A stretch of DNA of 64,000 nucleotides from Candidatus Latescibacterota bacterium (GTDB lineage: Bacteria > Krumholzibacteriota > Krumholzibacteriia > JACNKJ01), in contig JACKDC010000002.1 of the NCBI GenBank assembly GCA_020633725.1, positions 124,001 to 188,000 on the forward strand, read 5' to 3'. Positions 34,535 through 41,731 of this stretch are shown here, one piece after another. The notes below the pieces were generated by a model that saw only the letters and a program-made list of their open reading frames with translations, was not told the DNA's origin and made no database searches. The stretch's first letter is position 1, and each line of letters opens with the position of its first letter. A program made the position numbers and the translations under genes.

Positions 34535-36286
34535 ATGACGCGTCGCTTGGCACTGCTGGCCGTGTTCACCCTTCTCTCGATGATCGCGCTTGCTCCAGCT
34601 GCCCTCGCCGCAATGGACGTGGACGGCATCGAGGAGCTGCTTCCCCGCGAGATGAGCCGGGAAGAGGCTCTCCACCTGTCGGAGTATCTGGAGGCGAGCG
34701 GCGATCGACTTGCCACTCCCCCGCCGCTCGCACCCATCCGCAACGTGGCCGAGTGGGAACCGGTGACAGGCGTGCTCATCCGCTACCCGCTGGGTTTGCC
34801 CTACGACCTGCTCCAGGACTTCGACGACAACCTGACTCTCCACGTGATCGTCTCCAGCGCAAGCTACGATGCTGCCGTGAGCAACATGACGGCCAACGGT
34901 GTGGACATGAGCCACGTCCAGTTTCTGATCAAGCCCAACGAGAGCATTTGGACGCGCGACTACGGTCCCTGGTACGTCTTCGACGGCAACGGCGACGTGG
35001 GCATCATCGACCACAAGTACAATGTGCTGTCGAGGCCCAATGACAACTTGATTCCTGTGCACTTCGCGGAGCAGCAGGGCATCCCTTGCTACCGGCACGA
35101 CATGGTCCATACCGGTGGCAACTACATGACCGACGGAGCCCATATCGGTTGTTCGACATGGAAGGTCTATAACGAAGCGTGGTCCTACAATGCGATGCCG
35201 CCCCAGGCTGTTCAGCAGCTCATGTTCGACTACTACGGCATCGAGAACTACGTGGTATTGGACTACATCGAGAGTGGCGGCATTCACCACATCGACACCT
35301 GGGCCAAGTTCCTCGACGAGGAGACCGTGATGGTGAAGGACGTCCCCACGAGCCACGCCACCTACAACAACCTGAACCAGCGTGCTGCCCTGCTGGCCAG
35401 CCTGCCCAGCTCCACCGGCCGCAACTACCAGGTCCACCGTGTCTACTGCTACCTCGTCTCCTCCGGCCCCGCGAGCTACACCAACAGCCTGATTCTCAAC
35501 GACCACATCTATGTACCCGTCTTCGGCGATGCGACCTACGACGAGGATGCGATCGCGGCCTTTCAAGAAGCCGCGCCGGGCTACACCGTGCAGGGCTACT
35601 ACTACAGCGGCTTCCTGAGTGACGACGCATTGCACTGCCGCGCCAAGGGCGCCTACGACGTGGGCATGCTGCGCGTGGCGCACGTGCCGATCCTCGAGCA
35701 GCAGGAGGGCGCGGTCACGGTGAGCGCCATGGTCCGCGACCACAGCAACACCGGCGTCAGCGCGGTGGAACTGCACTACCGGCAGAACGGCGGCGACTGG
35801 CAGGTGGCCGCGATGCATGGCATCGGAGGCTATGAGTACAAAGCTCTGATTCTGCCACCCGTGAGCGACGGCAGGACCGACTACTACATCCACGCCATCG
35901 ACAACTCGGGCCGCGACGAGGGCATGCCCCGCGTGGAGCCGGCCGCCTGGTACAGCTTCGACCATCTGGTCGGCGATCTCACCGCGGTGGAGGGCGTCAC
36001 GCCCGCCCGCCCGGCGGCCCTGCACGCCAACTACCCGAACCCCTTCAACCCGACGACGAAGTTCAGCTTCACGCTGCTCTACGCGGACCAGGTGGAGCTG
36101 ACCGTCTTCGATCCCCAGGGCCGCCTCGTGCGGACGCTCATCGACGGGCTCGTCCCCGCCGGCGACACCTCGGTGACCTGGGACGGTCGCGACGACGCGG
36201 GCCAGGCGCTGCCCAGCGGCGTCTATCTCTATCGCCTGCGCGCGGCGGGGCTGCAGTACAGCCGGCCGGCGACGCTCCTCAAGTAA
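34535..36286 (+). CDS. Second PPAD-type deiminase paralogue, altered carboxylate-binding loop
   Basis: The 583-residue product is a close paralogue of the preceding gene, with the same layout: signal peptide, catalytic domain, Ig-like region and FlgD-like tail. Catalytic residues Asp142, His252, Asp254, Asn317 and Cys368 are kept. The substrate loop differs: YNRPRPNDD of the first copy reads YNVLSRPND here, with one inserted residue and loss of the first of two arginines that bind the peptide C-terminus in PPAD. This predicts changed or relaxed substrate choice. By eye the last third of the two genes is nearly identical in DNA while the first two thirds differ at many third positions, which suggests gene conversion at the 3' end. 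GGAGG lies six bases before ATG. CATAAT at 34482-34487 is a possible -10 but has no clear -35. Confidence 0.9.
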   Translation: MTRRLALLAVFTLLSMIALAPAALAAMDVDGIEELLPREMSREEALHLSEYLEASGDRLATPPPLAPIRNVAEWEPVTGVLIRYPLGLPYDLLQDFDDNLTLHVIVSSASYDAAVSNMTANGVDMSHVQFLIKPNESIWTRDYGPWYVFDGNGDVGIIDHKYNVLSRPNDNLIPVHFAEQQGIPCYRHDMVHTGGNYMTDGAHIGCSTWKVYNEAWSYNAMPPQAVQQLMFDYYGIENYVVLDYIESGGIHHIDTWAKFLDEETVMVKDVPTSHATYNNLNQRAALLASLPSSTGRNYQVHRVYCYLVSSGPASYTNSLILNDHIYVPVFGDATYDEDAIAAFQEAAPGYTVQGYYYSGFLSDDALHCRAKGAYDVGMLRVAHVPILEQQEGAVTVSAMVRDHSNTGVSAVELHYRQNGGDWQVAAMHGIGGYEYKALILPPVSDGRTDYYIHAIDNSGRDEGMPRVEPAAWYSFDHLVGDLTAVEGVTPARPAALHANYPNPFNPTTKFSFTLLYADQVELTVFDPQGRLVRTLIDGLVPAGDTSVTWDGRDDAGQALPSGVYLYRLRAAGLQYSRPATLLK

Positions 36287-36290
36287 GCGT

Positions 36291-36334
36291 AGGCCCCGCT
36301 CCGGTCGGACTTGCCGAACCGAAGCGGGGCCTTG
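36291..36334. terminator. Bidirectional terminator between deiminase 2 and the DUF4397 gene
   Basis: AGGCCCCGCT (36291-36300) pairs with AGCGGGGCCT (36323-36332), with a second inner pair CGGT/ACCG. It lies five bases after the deiminase stop and just before the converging DUF4397 gene. Confidence 0.75.
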
Positions 36335-36356
36335 CTGCGTCTACGGCTAACGGGTG

Positions 36357-37757
36357 CTAGTTCGCGGGCACGTCGTTCACGGTCCAGGGGCCGACCGCCG
36401 AATCCACCATCAGCAGGCGGAAGGGTCGCTCGGTGTCGCCCAGCAGGCCCGCCGCCACCGCGAAGTAGCGGCCGCCGCTGCGCGCATCCAGGTCGAAGGT
36501 GGCCACCGGATCGGTCTCGCCCGTCGCGGCCACGCCCAGCGTCACCGGACCCGAGCCCAGCGCCACGCCGGTTGCCGCCGAGGACTCCCCGAAGGCCAGA
36601 TCCGACAGCTCGGGCACGGCGCTGAAGCCGCCCGCCACCACGCCGACGTCCACGCTGGGCGCGCCGGGGCTGGCGTGCAGCACGCGTACGCGCACGTCGC
36701 CTCCCATGTCGAAGCCCTCCGCCAGCGGCAGCAGGGTGAAGCTGGCGTCACTAAGAAGACCGCTGGCCACCGCGAGGTAGCGCTCGCCGGCGGCGAGGGT
36801 CGGCGTGGTGGCGCTTGCCGCAACGTCCGACGTGCCCGTCGCGCTGAAGGCCAGCGTGTAGGCGTCGGGCGGCAGCTGCAGCGGCGCGGAGAGCTCGCCG
36901 AAGTCGAGGTTCGCGATCACGACGGCGCCGCCCGCCCAGATGTCCACGGCCGGGGCGTCGGCGCCCGCGTGCAGCGCGTAGACCGTGGGGTTCTGACGCA
37001 CGAGGCCGATGCCGCCGCTCGCGTCCGCCGCGAGGAGGGCGAAGCCCTTCTCATCGCGGGGCAGATCGCCGAGCAGACCCGTGGCGATGAGGAAGTACTC
37101 GCCGCCGTCGGCCAGGGCGGGCGCGGTGAAGGCCGTTACCCGCGCGAGGGGACTGCCGGCCCAGACGCCCACCTGCAGGCTCTGCCCGGCCGGCAGCGCC
37201 ACGCCGTCGGCGCCGGTGTCGGCGAAGCGCGCGAAATCGGTGACCTCGGCGCTGCCGTCATTGTTCACATCGAGAGCCACGGTGGGAGCGTCCGCGCCCG
37301 CGTGGACGATGCGAACGCGCGCCATGCCGGCTGCGGGATCCGCGAAGTCCTCGCCCAGGGCCAGCACGCGGAAGGCGTCGGCGCTGTCGGAGGACCCGTA
37401 GAGCCCCGCGGCCACGGCCGTGACGCTTGCGCCCTCGATCAGGGTCAGCGGACCGGTCTCGTAGAGCACCGCGCCGCTCGAACCGCTCCCCGCCGCGCGG
37501 ATCTGCACGTTCACCGTGCCCGGATCCACGTCCAGGTAGGCGCTCACATCGCCGTAGGCCACGTTGCTGAGGAGCGGCGTGCTCACACCCTCGGCGTAGA
37601 CGTCCACCGCCGGCGCGTCCGGCGAGGCGTGGACCACCCGCAGGCGCGTGGTCTCGGTGGACATCCCCATGGGATTGCTGTCGTCGTCGCTGCAGCCCGC
37701 CAGCGCCACGATGAGCAGCGGCAGGAGCAGCGCGAGTCGCTTCTTCATCGTAATCAC
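36357..37757 (-). CDS. DUF4397 lipoprotein
   Basis: GTG 37757 lies six bases after AAGGAG; the ATG three codons later is too far from it. The 466-residue product has a lipoprotein signal ending LLIVALAGC (Cys22). It contains repeated DUF4397 units of about 100 residues, each opening with a form of RLRVVHASPDAPAVDVY: near residues 38, 145, 258 and 345 (ARVRIVHAGADAPTVAL, VYALHAGADAPAVDIW, VRVRVLHASPGAPSVDV). DUF4397 proteins are exported beta-rich proteins of unknown role that often sit with fasciclin-domain genes, as here: the fasciclin gene is directly upstream, ten bases away, so the two form one transcript. Confidence 0.88.
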   Translation of the reverse strand: MITMKKRLALLLPLLIVALAGCSDDDSNPMGMSTETTRLRVVHASPDAPAVDVYAEGVSTPLLSNVAYGDVSAYLDVDPGTVNVQIRAAGSGSSGAVLYETGPLTLIEGASVTAVAAGLYGSSDSADAFRVLALGEDFADPAAGMARVRIVHAGADAPTVALDVNNDGSAEVTDFARFADTGADGVALPAGQSLQVGVWAGSPLARVTAFTAPALADGGEYFLIATGLLGDLPRDEKGFALLAADASGGIGLVRQNPTVYALHAGADAPAVDIWAGGAVVIANLDFGELSAPLQLPPDAYTLAFSATGTSDVAASATTPTLAAGERYLAVASGLLSDASFTLLPLAEGFDMGGDVRVRVLHASPGAPSVDVGVVAGGFSAVPELSDLAFGESSAATGVALGSGPVTLGVAATGETDPVATFDLDARSGGRYFAVAAGLLGDTERPFRLLMVDSAVGPWTVNDVPAN

Positions 37758-37767
37758 AGGAGTCTCC

Positions 37768-38316
37768 TTAGTTGGGCAGCATCACGCTGTCGATGACGTG
37801 GATGACGCCGTTGCTGGCCATGACGTCGGTGGCGGTCACCTTTGCGCCGGCGACCGTCACGCCGTCCTTCGCGCTGATGGCGAGGCTCTTGCCGCTGGCG
37901 GTCTCGGCGCTCTTCAGCTTCACTACCTGCGCGGCGGTCACCTTGCCGGGGACCACGTGGTAGAGCAGGACCTCGCGCAGCGCCTCGGGGTCGGCGAGCA
38001 GTTTGTCGAGGGCGCCCTTGGGCAGCTTGGCGAAGGCCTCGTCGGTGGGGGCGAAGACGGTGAAGGGACCCTCACCGGCGAGCACGTCGGTCAGGCCGGC
38101 GGCCTCGACGGCGGTGGCGAGGGTGCTGAAGCCGGCCGCCTGGGCCGTCTCGAGGATCGAGGCGGGCGTGGCGGCGTCGGCCTTCAGGGCGTGGGTCTTG
38201 GCATGTCCGTGATCCGTGCTCGCGGTCACGCCGCAGCTGCCGCAGTGCGCCGATGCCGGCGTGCCGAAAGCGGCCAGGGACAGGGCGGCGAGGGCGGCAA
38301 GGGTGATCTGCTTCAT
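37768..38316 (-). CDS. Secreted fasciclin (FAS1) domain protein
   Basis: The 182-residue product starts at ATG 38316, eight bases after AAGGAG, with a signal peptide (MKQITLAALAALSLAAFGTPASA). A short Cys/His segment (HCGSCGVTASTDHGHAK) precedes one complete FAS1 domain: FSTLATAVEAAGL, GPFTVFAPTDEAFAKLP, LREVLLYHVVPGKV and NGVIHVIDSVMLP. FAS1 proteins act in adhesion or as stress-response surface proteins in bacteria. It heads a two-gene operon with the DUF4397 lipoprotein. Its promoter carries an 18-bp palindrome related to an element in the promoter of the CarH-type regulator 2.5 kb away, which suggests light- or B12-dependent control; that is inference. Confidence 0.92.
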   Translation of the reverse strand: MKQITLAALAALSLAAFGTPASAHCGSCGVTASTDHGHAKTHALKADAATPASILETAQAAGFSTLATAVEAAGLTDVLAGEGPFTVFAPTDEAFAKLPKGALDKLLADPEALREVLLYHVVPGKVTAAQVVKLKSAETASGKSLAISAKDGVTVAGAKVTATDVMASNGVIHVIDSVMLPN

Positions 38317-38395
38317 GGTTCGTGCTCCTTGGCGGAGGGTAGGAGGCCGGGGCTTCCACCCCGGCGCGATCACTTGCTCTGAACGCAACATGAGT

Positions 38396-38424
38396 AGTAT
38401 CGGTAATCGTTCAGTGATTGTCAA
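38396..38424 (-). promoter_or_regulatory. Candidate promoter of the fasciclin-DUF4397 operon
   Basis: On the minus strand, TTGACA (38424-38419, perfect) and GATACT (38401-38396) are separated by 17 bases. The leader to ATG 38316 would be about 73 nt. Confidence 0.55.
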
Positions 38425-38432
38425 GGTTATAT

Positions 38433-38450
38433 CTGTACAAATACGTACAG
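38433..38450. promoter_or_regulatory. Palindrome CTGTAC-N6-GTACAG upstream of the fasciclin promoter
   Basis: A perfect 6-bp inverted repeat with six-base spacer lies eight bases upstream of the -35 box of the fasciclin operon. On the plus strand it reads GTACAAATAC within, close to GTACAATAC on the minus strand of the CarH-type gene promoter (about 40950-40958). A MerR/B12 regulator site is the favoured guess. Confidence 0.5.
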
Positions 38451-38468
38451 CATGGAAGGGGGCCGGAC

Positions 38469-39923
38469 CTAGGCCTCGGCCCGCCGGGCGATGGCGGCGA
38501 CCATCCCGCGAAACACGGGCCCGTGGAAGGGGGTCACGGCCCACCAGTAGAGCAGACCGAGGAGGCCGCGGGGCTTGAAGCGCGCCTGCTGCCGCAGCAC
38601 GCAGGTGCCCGGGGTGGGGCCGTCCTCGAGGTGGAACTCCAGGCTGGCCTCTCCCGGCAGACGCATCTCGGCGCGCAGGGCGACGCTCCGGCCCGGCTCG
38701 AGTCCCGTGACGCGCCAGAAATCCAGGACGTCGCCGTAGGCCAGCCGGTCCGGGTGACGGCGCCCGCGACTGAGCCCGGGCCCGCCCAGGAGCCGGTCCA
38801 GCAGGCCCCGCACGCGCCAGAGCCACTGCGCGGCATACCAGCCGCCAGGGCCGCCGATGCGGGTGATCACCGCATAGACCGCCTCGGGCGAGGCCTGCAC
38901 GAGGCGGTCGCGCTCGTCCAGGTAGACGGTGCCGCCGGTCCAGTCCGGGTCACCGGGCAGCGGCCCCGCGTCGAGCCAGCTCGTCTCGGGGTCGCCGCCC
39001 TCGCTCTTGCCCAGAGCGGCGCGGATGGCCTCGTCGACGGTGAGCAGCGGAGCAGGCATCAGCTGCTGCGCGCGGTCGTCGCGGCACACCACGCGGTTGC
39101 GGAGTCCCTCGGCCAGCGGGCGGGCGATGCGGTGGTCGGCGGGCGTCACGAGATGGATCCACAGGGAGCTCAGACGCGGCGTGAGCACCGGCACGGGCAG
39201 GATCAGCCGGCGAGGCAGGCCGCGCGCCGCCGCCATGAGGCGCATGGTCTCGCGGTAGCTGAGGACGTCCGGTCCGCCGATGTCCAGGGTCTGGCCCCGC
39301 GTGGCCGGCGTGTCGAGGCAGGCGACGAGGTAGTGCAGGGCGTCGCGCACCGCGATGGGCTGCGCGTCGGTGGTGACCCAGCGCGGCGTGATCATCACCG
39401 GCAGGCGCTCTACCAGGTAGCGCAGGATCTCGAAGGAGGCGGAGCCGGAGCCGATGATCATCGCCGCGCGCAGCACGGTCACCGGCACGGGTCCGCTCGC
39501 GAGGGCGTCGGCCACCTCGTGGCGCGAGTTGAGATGGCGCGAGAGGCCGGGGCCCGTCTCGCCCAGTCCGCCGAGGTAGACGATCTGCGCCAGCCCTGCG
39601 CGCGCCGCCGCCGCGCCGAAGGCGTGCGCGAGTTCGCGGTCGCGCTGCTGGTAGTCCTCGCCGGCCGCGACCATGGAGTGGATCAGGTAGTAGGCGGCCG
39701 AACATCCGCGCAGGGCGCGGTCGAGGGATGCCGCATCGCCCGCATCGCCGCGCACGAGTTCCAGCGCGGGATGGCCGGTCCAGTCGCGGCCCTCGAGCTT
39801 GCCGGGATCGCGGACGAGGCAGCGCACGCGCCGGCCCGTCGCCAGCAGGCGCGGCACGAGGCGTCCGCCGATGTAGCCGGTGGCGCCGGTGACGAGCACC
39901 GTGTCCTTGTCGACCGCGCGCAT
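38469..39923 (-). CDS. SDR/NmrA-like NAD(P)-binding protein with DUF2867 domain
   Basis: The 484-residue product begins MRAVDKDTVLVTGATGYIGG, the Rossmann nucleotide-binding loop of atypical short-chain dehydrogenases. AYYLIHSM, IVYLGGLGE and TVLRAAMIIGSGSASFEILRYL are typical of the NmrA-like branch. The last roughly 150 residues (DERDRLVQASPEAVYAVITRIGGPGGWY ... WWAVTPFHGPVFRGMV) match DUF2867, a START-like fold often fused to this SDR type. Substrate is unknown. It starts four bases after the stop of the CarH-type regulator, so it is the regulator's operon partner. Such SDR genes recur in known light-induced gene sets, which fits this context but is not proof. Confidence 0.88.
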   Translation of the reverse strand: MRAVDKDTVLVTGATGYIGGRLVPRLLATGRRVRCLVRDPGKLEGRDWTGHPALELVRGDAGDAASLDRALRGCSAAYYLIHSMVAAGEDYQQRDRELAHAFGAAAARAGLAQIVYLGGLGETGPGLSRHLNSRHEVADALASGPVPVTVLRAAMIIGSGSASFEILRYLVERLPVMITPRWVTTDAQPIAVRDALHYLVACLDTPATRGQTLDIGGPDVLSYRETMRLMAAARGLPRRLILPVPVLTPRLSSLWIHLVTPADHRIARPLAEGLRNRVVCRDDRAQQLMPAPLLTVDEAIRAALGKSEGGDPETSWLDAGPLPGDPDWTGGTVYLDERDRLVQASPEAVYAVITRIGGPGGWYAAQWLWRVRGLLDRLLGGPGLSRGRRHPDRLAYGDVLDFWRVTGLEPGRSVALRAEMRLPGEASLEFHLEDGPTPGTCVLRQQARFKPRGLLGLLYWWAVTPFHGPVFRGMVAAIARRAEA

Positions 39924-39927
39924 GCCG

Positions 39928-40860
39928 CTAGCGGGCGCCGTCGAGCTGCTCGCCGAACTCCAGCAGGCTGGCCGTGAAGTGGATGCCGAGTTCGTCCAGC
40001 AGGCCGCGCTGCGTGCGCGCGGCCTCGCCGCCGGCAAAGAGCTCGACGCCCTCGCCCGCCAGCTCCCGCAGCCAGCGCAGTTCGCGCTGGAGCAGGGCGG
40101 CGTCGTCGGCAAAGACCGCGCTGATGGCCACCGCCCGCGCCTGCCGCGCGTGGACGGCGGCGGCGATCTCCGCGGCGGGCAGGTCGGGCCCCAGGTAGGT
40201 GACGTCCCAGCCCCGCTCGGCCGCCACCGAGGCGGCCAGCAGCGCGCCGAGTTCGTGTCGCGAGCCCGGGAGCGTCGCGGCCAGCAGGCGCGGCGCCTGC
40301 GCGGAGCCCGGACGCTTCTGCTGCATCGCATAGAGGAAGGCGTGGATCACTGATGAGGCCATGTGCTCGTGCACGATGCGCAGCCCGCCAGTGTGCCAGG
40401 CGTCGCCGATGTGCTTCATCAAGGGCAGGACCAGGGCCTCGCGCAGCCGCACGGGACTCAGGGCGACGGTGCCCTCGCCGAGCACGCCCTCGAGCGCGCG
40501 CCGGTCGAGGGCCTCCACGGCGCCGAGCGCGCGGGCGAGCAGGTCGCGGGCGTCCGCGTCGACCGGGGCTGGTGACGGGGAGCGGCGCTGCGTATCCTCG
40601 AGGCGCGCGGTCCGGTCCTGCTGGTCCAGGTCCCGCAGCCGGTCCAGGTCGAAGGCGGCGACGTCGCTGATGCGGCGGCCCGCGTCCACCAGCCGCTTGA
40701 GCAGCTGCAGCTTCTCGATGTCCGCGTCGCTGTACAGGCGCCGTCCGCTCTCGCTCCGCCACGGGCTGACGGCCCGGTAGCGCCGCTCCCAGGCGCGCAA
40801 GAGCTCTGGAGTCAATCGCGTACGGCTGGTGACCACCCCCATGGGGTGCCGTGCCTCCAT
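39928..40860 (-). CDS. CarH/LitR-type MerR regulator with adenosylcobalamin-binding domain
   Basis: ATG 40860 is chosen because GAGGAG lies six bases upstream; an ATG six codons earlier is possible. The 310-residue product has a MerR winged helix (about 12-70, LLRAWERRYRAVSPWRSESG with RLYSDADIEKL), then a B12-binding cap domain and a Rossmann B12 domain. The diagnostic CarH motif W-x9-EH is present as Trp155 ... Glu165-His166 (WHTGGLRIVHEH), and SRHELG supplies the lower-ligand His202. In CarH, adenosylcobalamin promotes a DNA-binding tetramer in the dark, and light breaks it. The gene is divergent from DUF378 and forms an operon with the SDR/DUF2867 gene. Confidence 0.92.
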   Translation of the reverse strand: MEARHPMGVVTSRTRLTPELLRAWERRYRAVSPWRSESGRRLYSDADIEKLQLLKRLVDAGRRISDVAAFDLDRLRDLDQQDRTARLEDTQRRSPSPAPVDADARDLLARALGAVEALDRRALEGVLGEGTVALSPVRLREALVLPLMKHIGDAWHTGGLRIVHEHMASSVIHAFLYAMQQKRPGSAQAPRLLAATLPGSRHELGALLAASVAAERGWDVTYLGPDLPAAEIAAAVHARQARAVAISAVFADDAALLQRELRWLRELAGEGVELFAGGEAARTQRGLLDELGIHFTASLLEFGEQLDGAR

Positions 40861-40907
40861 GGCTTTCTCCTCGGACATGACCGCAGCCTAGCGATCTGGA
40901 CAAGTCA

Positions 40908-40933
40908 GCGCAAGCGCGGAAGGGGGCTTGCGC
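40908..40933. repeat. 8-bp inverted repeat in the leader of the CarH-type gene
   Basis: GCGCAAGC (40908-40915) and GCTTGCGC (40926-40933) flank a ten-base loop. On the minus strand it falls between the predicted transcription start near 40945 and the ATG at 40860, so it would form a 5' leader hairpin. Confidence 0.65.
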
Positions 40934-40956
40934 TCGTTGGATTGTTCATGTATTGT
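40928..40956 (+). promoter_or_regulatory. Candidate promoter of the DUF378 gene
   Basis: TTGCGC (40928-40933) and TATTGT (40951-40956) are separated by 17 bases. The -10 overlaps the -10 of the divergent regulator promoter, so one bound protein could cover both. Confidence 0.35.
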
Positions 40957-40980
40957 ACTGGACAAGACGCGAACAGTCAA
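40952..40980 (-). promoter_or_regulatory. Promoter of the CarH-type regulator gene (TTGACT-17-TACAAT)
   Basis: On the minus strand, TTGACT (40980-40975) and TACAAT (40957-40952) are separated by 17 bases; each matches five of six consensus positions. The -10 lies inside GTACAATACATGAACA, an AT-rich element like that upstream of the fasciclin operon. This position suits autorepression. Confidence 0.6.
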
Positions 40981-41032
40981 GACGGCAAGCGACGGTCCGC
41001 GTCGGATCGTCTCAACCTCCAAGGAGTCAGCC

Positions 41033-41257
41033 ATGAAGAAGATCGATGTCCTCGCCACCGCCCTTCTCATCGTGGGCGGCCTCAACTGGGGCCTGGTGGG
41101 CCTCTTCCAGTTCGACCTCGTCGCGGCGCTCTTCGGCGGCAGCTCCGCCGCGCTGGCGCGGATCGTCTACGCGCTGGTCGGCCTCGCCGCCGTCTACCAG
41201 GCCGCGAGCGTGCGCGCGATCCAGCGCCGCTGGCACGTCGCGACCGCGCACGCCTAG
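41033..41257 (+). CDS. DUF378 small membrane protein
   Basis: The 74-residue product has AAGGAG six bases before its ATG and two membrane helices: MKKIDVLATALLIVGGLNWGLVGLFQFDLV and SSAALARIVYALVGLAAVYQAAS. LLIVGGLNWGLVGL with the following FDLV is the DUF378 signature. Function of the family is unknown. It is transcribed divergently from the CarH-type regulator with overlapping promoters, and is closed by its own strong terminator, so it is probably a target of that regulator (inference). Confidence 0.9.
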   Translation: MKKIDVLATALLIVGGLNWGLVGLFQFDLVAALFGGSSAALARIVYALVGLAAVYQAASVRAIQRRWHVATAHA

Positions 41258-41290
41258 GCACGGACACGCCTACGGCACCTGGCAGGGGTG

Positions 41291-41328
41291 CTCGCCCCCG
41301 GCGGCTCTCCGAGCGCCGGGGGCACTTT
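41291..41328 (+). terminator. Rho-independent terminator of the DUF378 gene
   Basis: GCCCCCGGCG (41294-41303) pairs perfectly with CGCCGGGGGC (41314-41323) around a ten-base loop and is followed by ACTTTTG. Confidence 0.85.
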
Positions 41329-41357
41329 TGAGCCCCAGCGGTGTTGCACCGGGCGGC

Positions 41358-41385
41358 TTGACTTTCTGGCGATAGTGGATAAATT
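41358..41385 (+). promoter_or_regulatory. Candidate promoter of the zinc-ribbon protein gene
   Basis: TTGACT (41358-41363) and TAAATT (41380-41385) are separated by 16 bases in an unusually AT-rich stretch. Confidence 0.45.
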
Positions 41386-41476
41386 CCGGTCTAGTCCCCC
41401 GGTGGACCAACCACGGCGTTAATCGACCCCTCGGTGTGAAAGGGAGGTGGAGGCTCGAACCCCTCGGGCCTGTGAC

Positions 41477-41665
41477 ATGGAGCATTTTCCCAAGTGTCTG
41501 AATTGCGAGAACGGCCAGCTGCTGCCGCTGTCGGACTACGGCCGTGACGGCGCGACCATCCAGTACAAGGCCTGGGTCTGCAACAATCCGGGCTGCGGCT
41601 TCAACATCAGGATCGACAACGGCGAGGTCAGCCTGGGACGTCCCCTGACGACGTCCACCAAGTAG
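41477..41665 (+). CDS. Small zinc-ribbon-like protein
   Basis: The 62-residue product (from ATG 41477) has four cysteines spaced as a metal site: Cys7 and Cys10 in KCLNC, Cys35 and Cys40 in VCNNPGC. Between them are LLPLSDYGRDGATIQYKAWV strands, fitting a zinc ribbon of about 40 residues. No ribosome-binding site precedes this ATG; a GTG at 41447 directly abuts AGGGAGG, so translation could also begin ten codons earlier. It has its own promoter and a strong terminator, so it is a separate transcription unit. Function unknown; nucleic-acid or protein contact is the usual role of such ribbons. Confidence 0.75.
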   Translation: MEHFPKCLNCENGQLLPLSDYGRDGATIQYKAWVCNNPGCGFNIRIDNGEVSLGRPLTTSTK

Positions 41666-41690
41666 GCGGCACCACACCGCGCCAGCATCC

Positions 41691-41717
41691 GGCCTCCGCC
41701 ACGGCGGGGGCCTTTTT
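41691..41717. terminator. Terminator between the zinc-ribbon gene and the CPBP protease gene
   Basis: GGCCTCCG...CGGGGGCC (41691-41712, one G-T pair) is followed by TTTTT at 41713-41717. It serves the zinc-ribbon gene and lies 15 bases before the stop of the converging protease gene. Confidence 0.85.
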
Positions 41718-41731
41718 CGTGGGAGCCGGTG

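Noticed and set aside
32505..36025. Long antisense frames opposite both deiminase genes with similar translations
   Set aside because: The similarity is explained by the duplication of the sense genes. There is no start context and no recognisable domain.
41440..41476. Sequence resembling a tRNA T-arm (GGCTCGAACCCC)
   Set aside because: No acceptor stem, anticodon arm or CCA end could be matched around it, and it lies in the leader of the zinc-ribbon gene.
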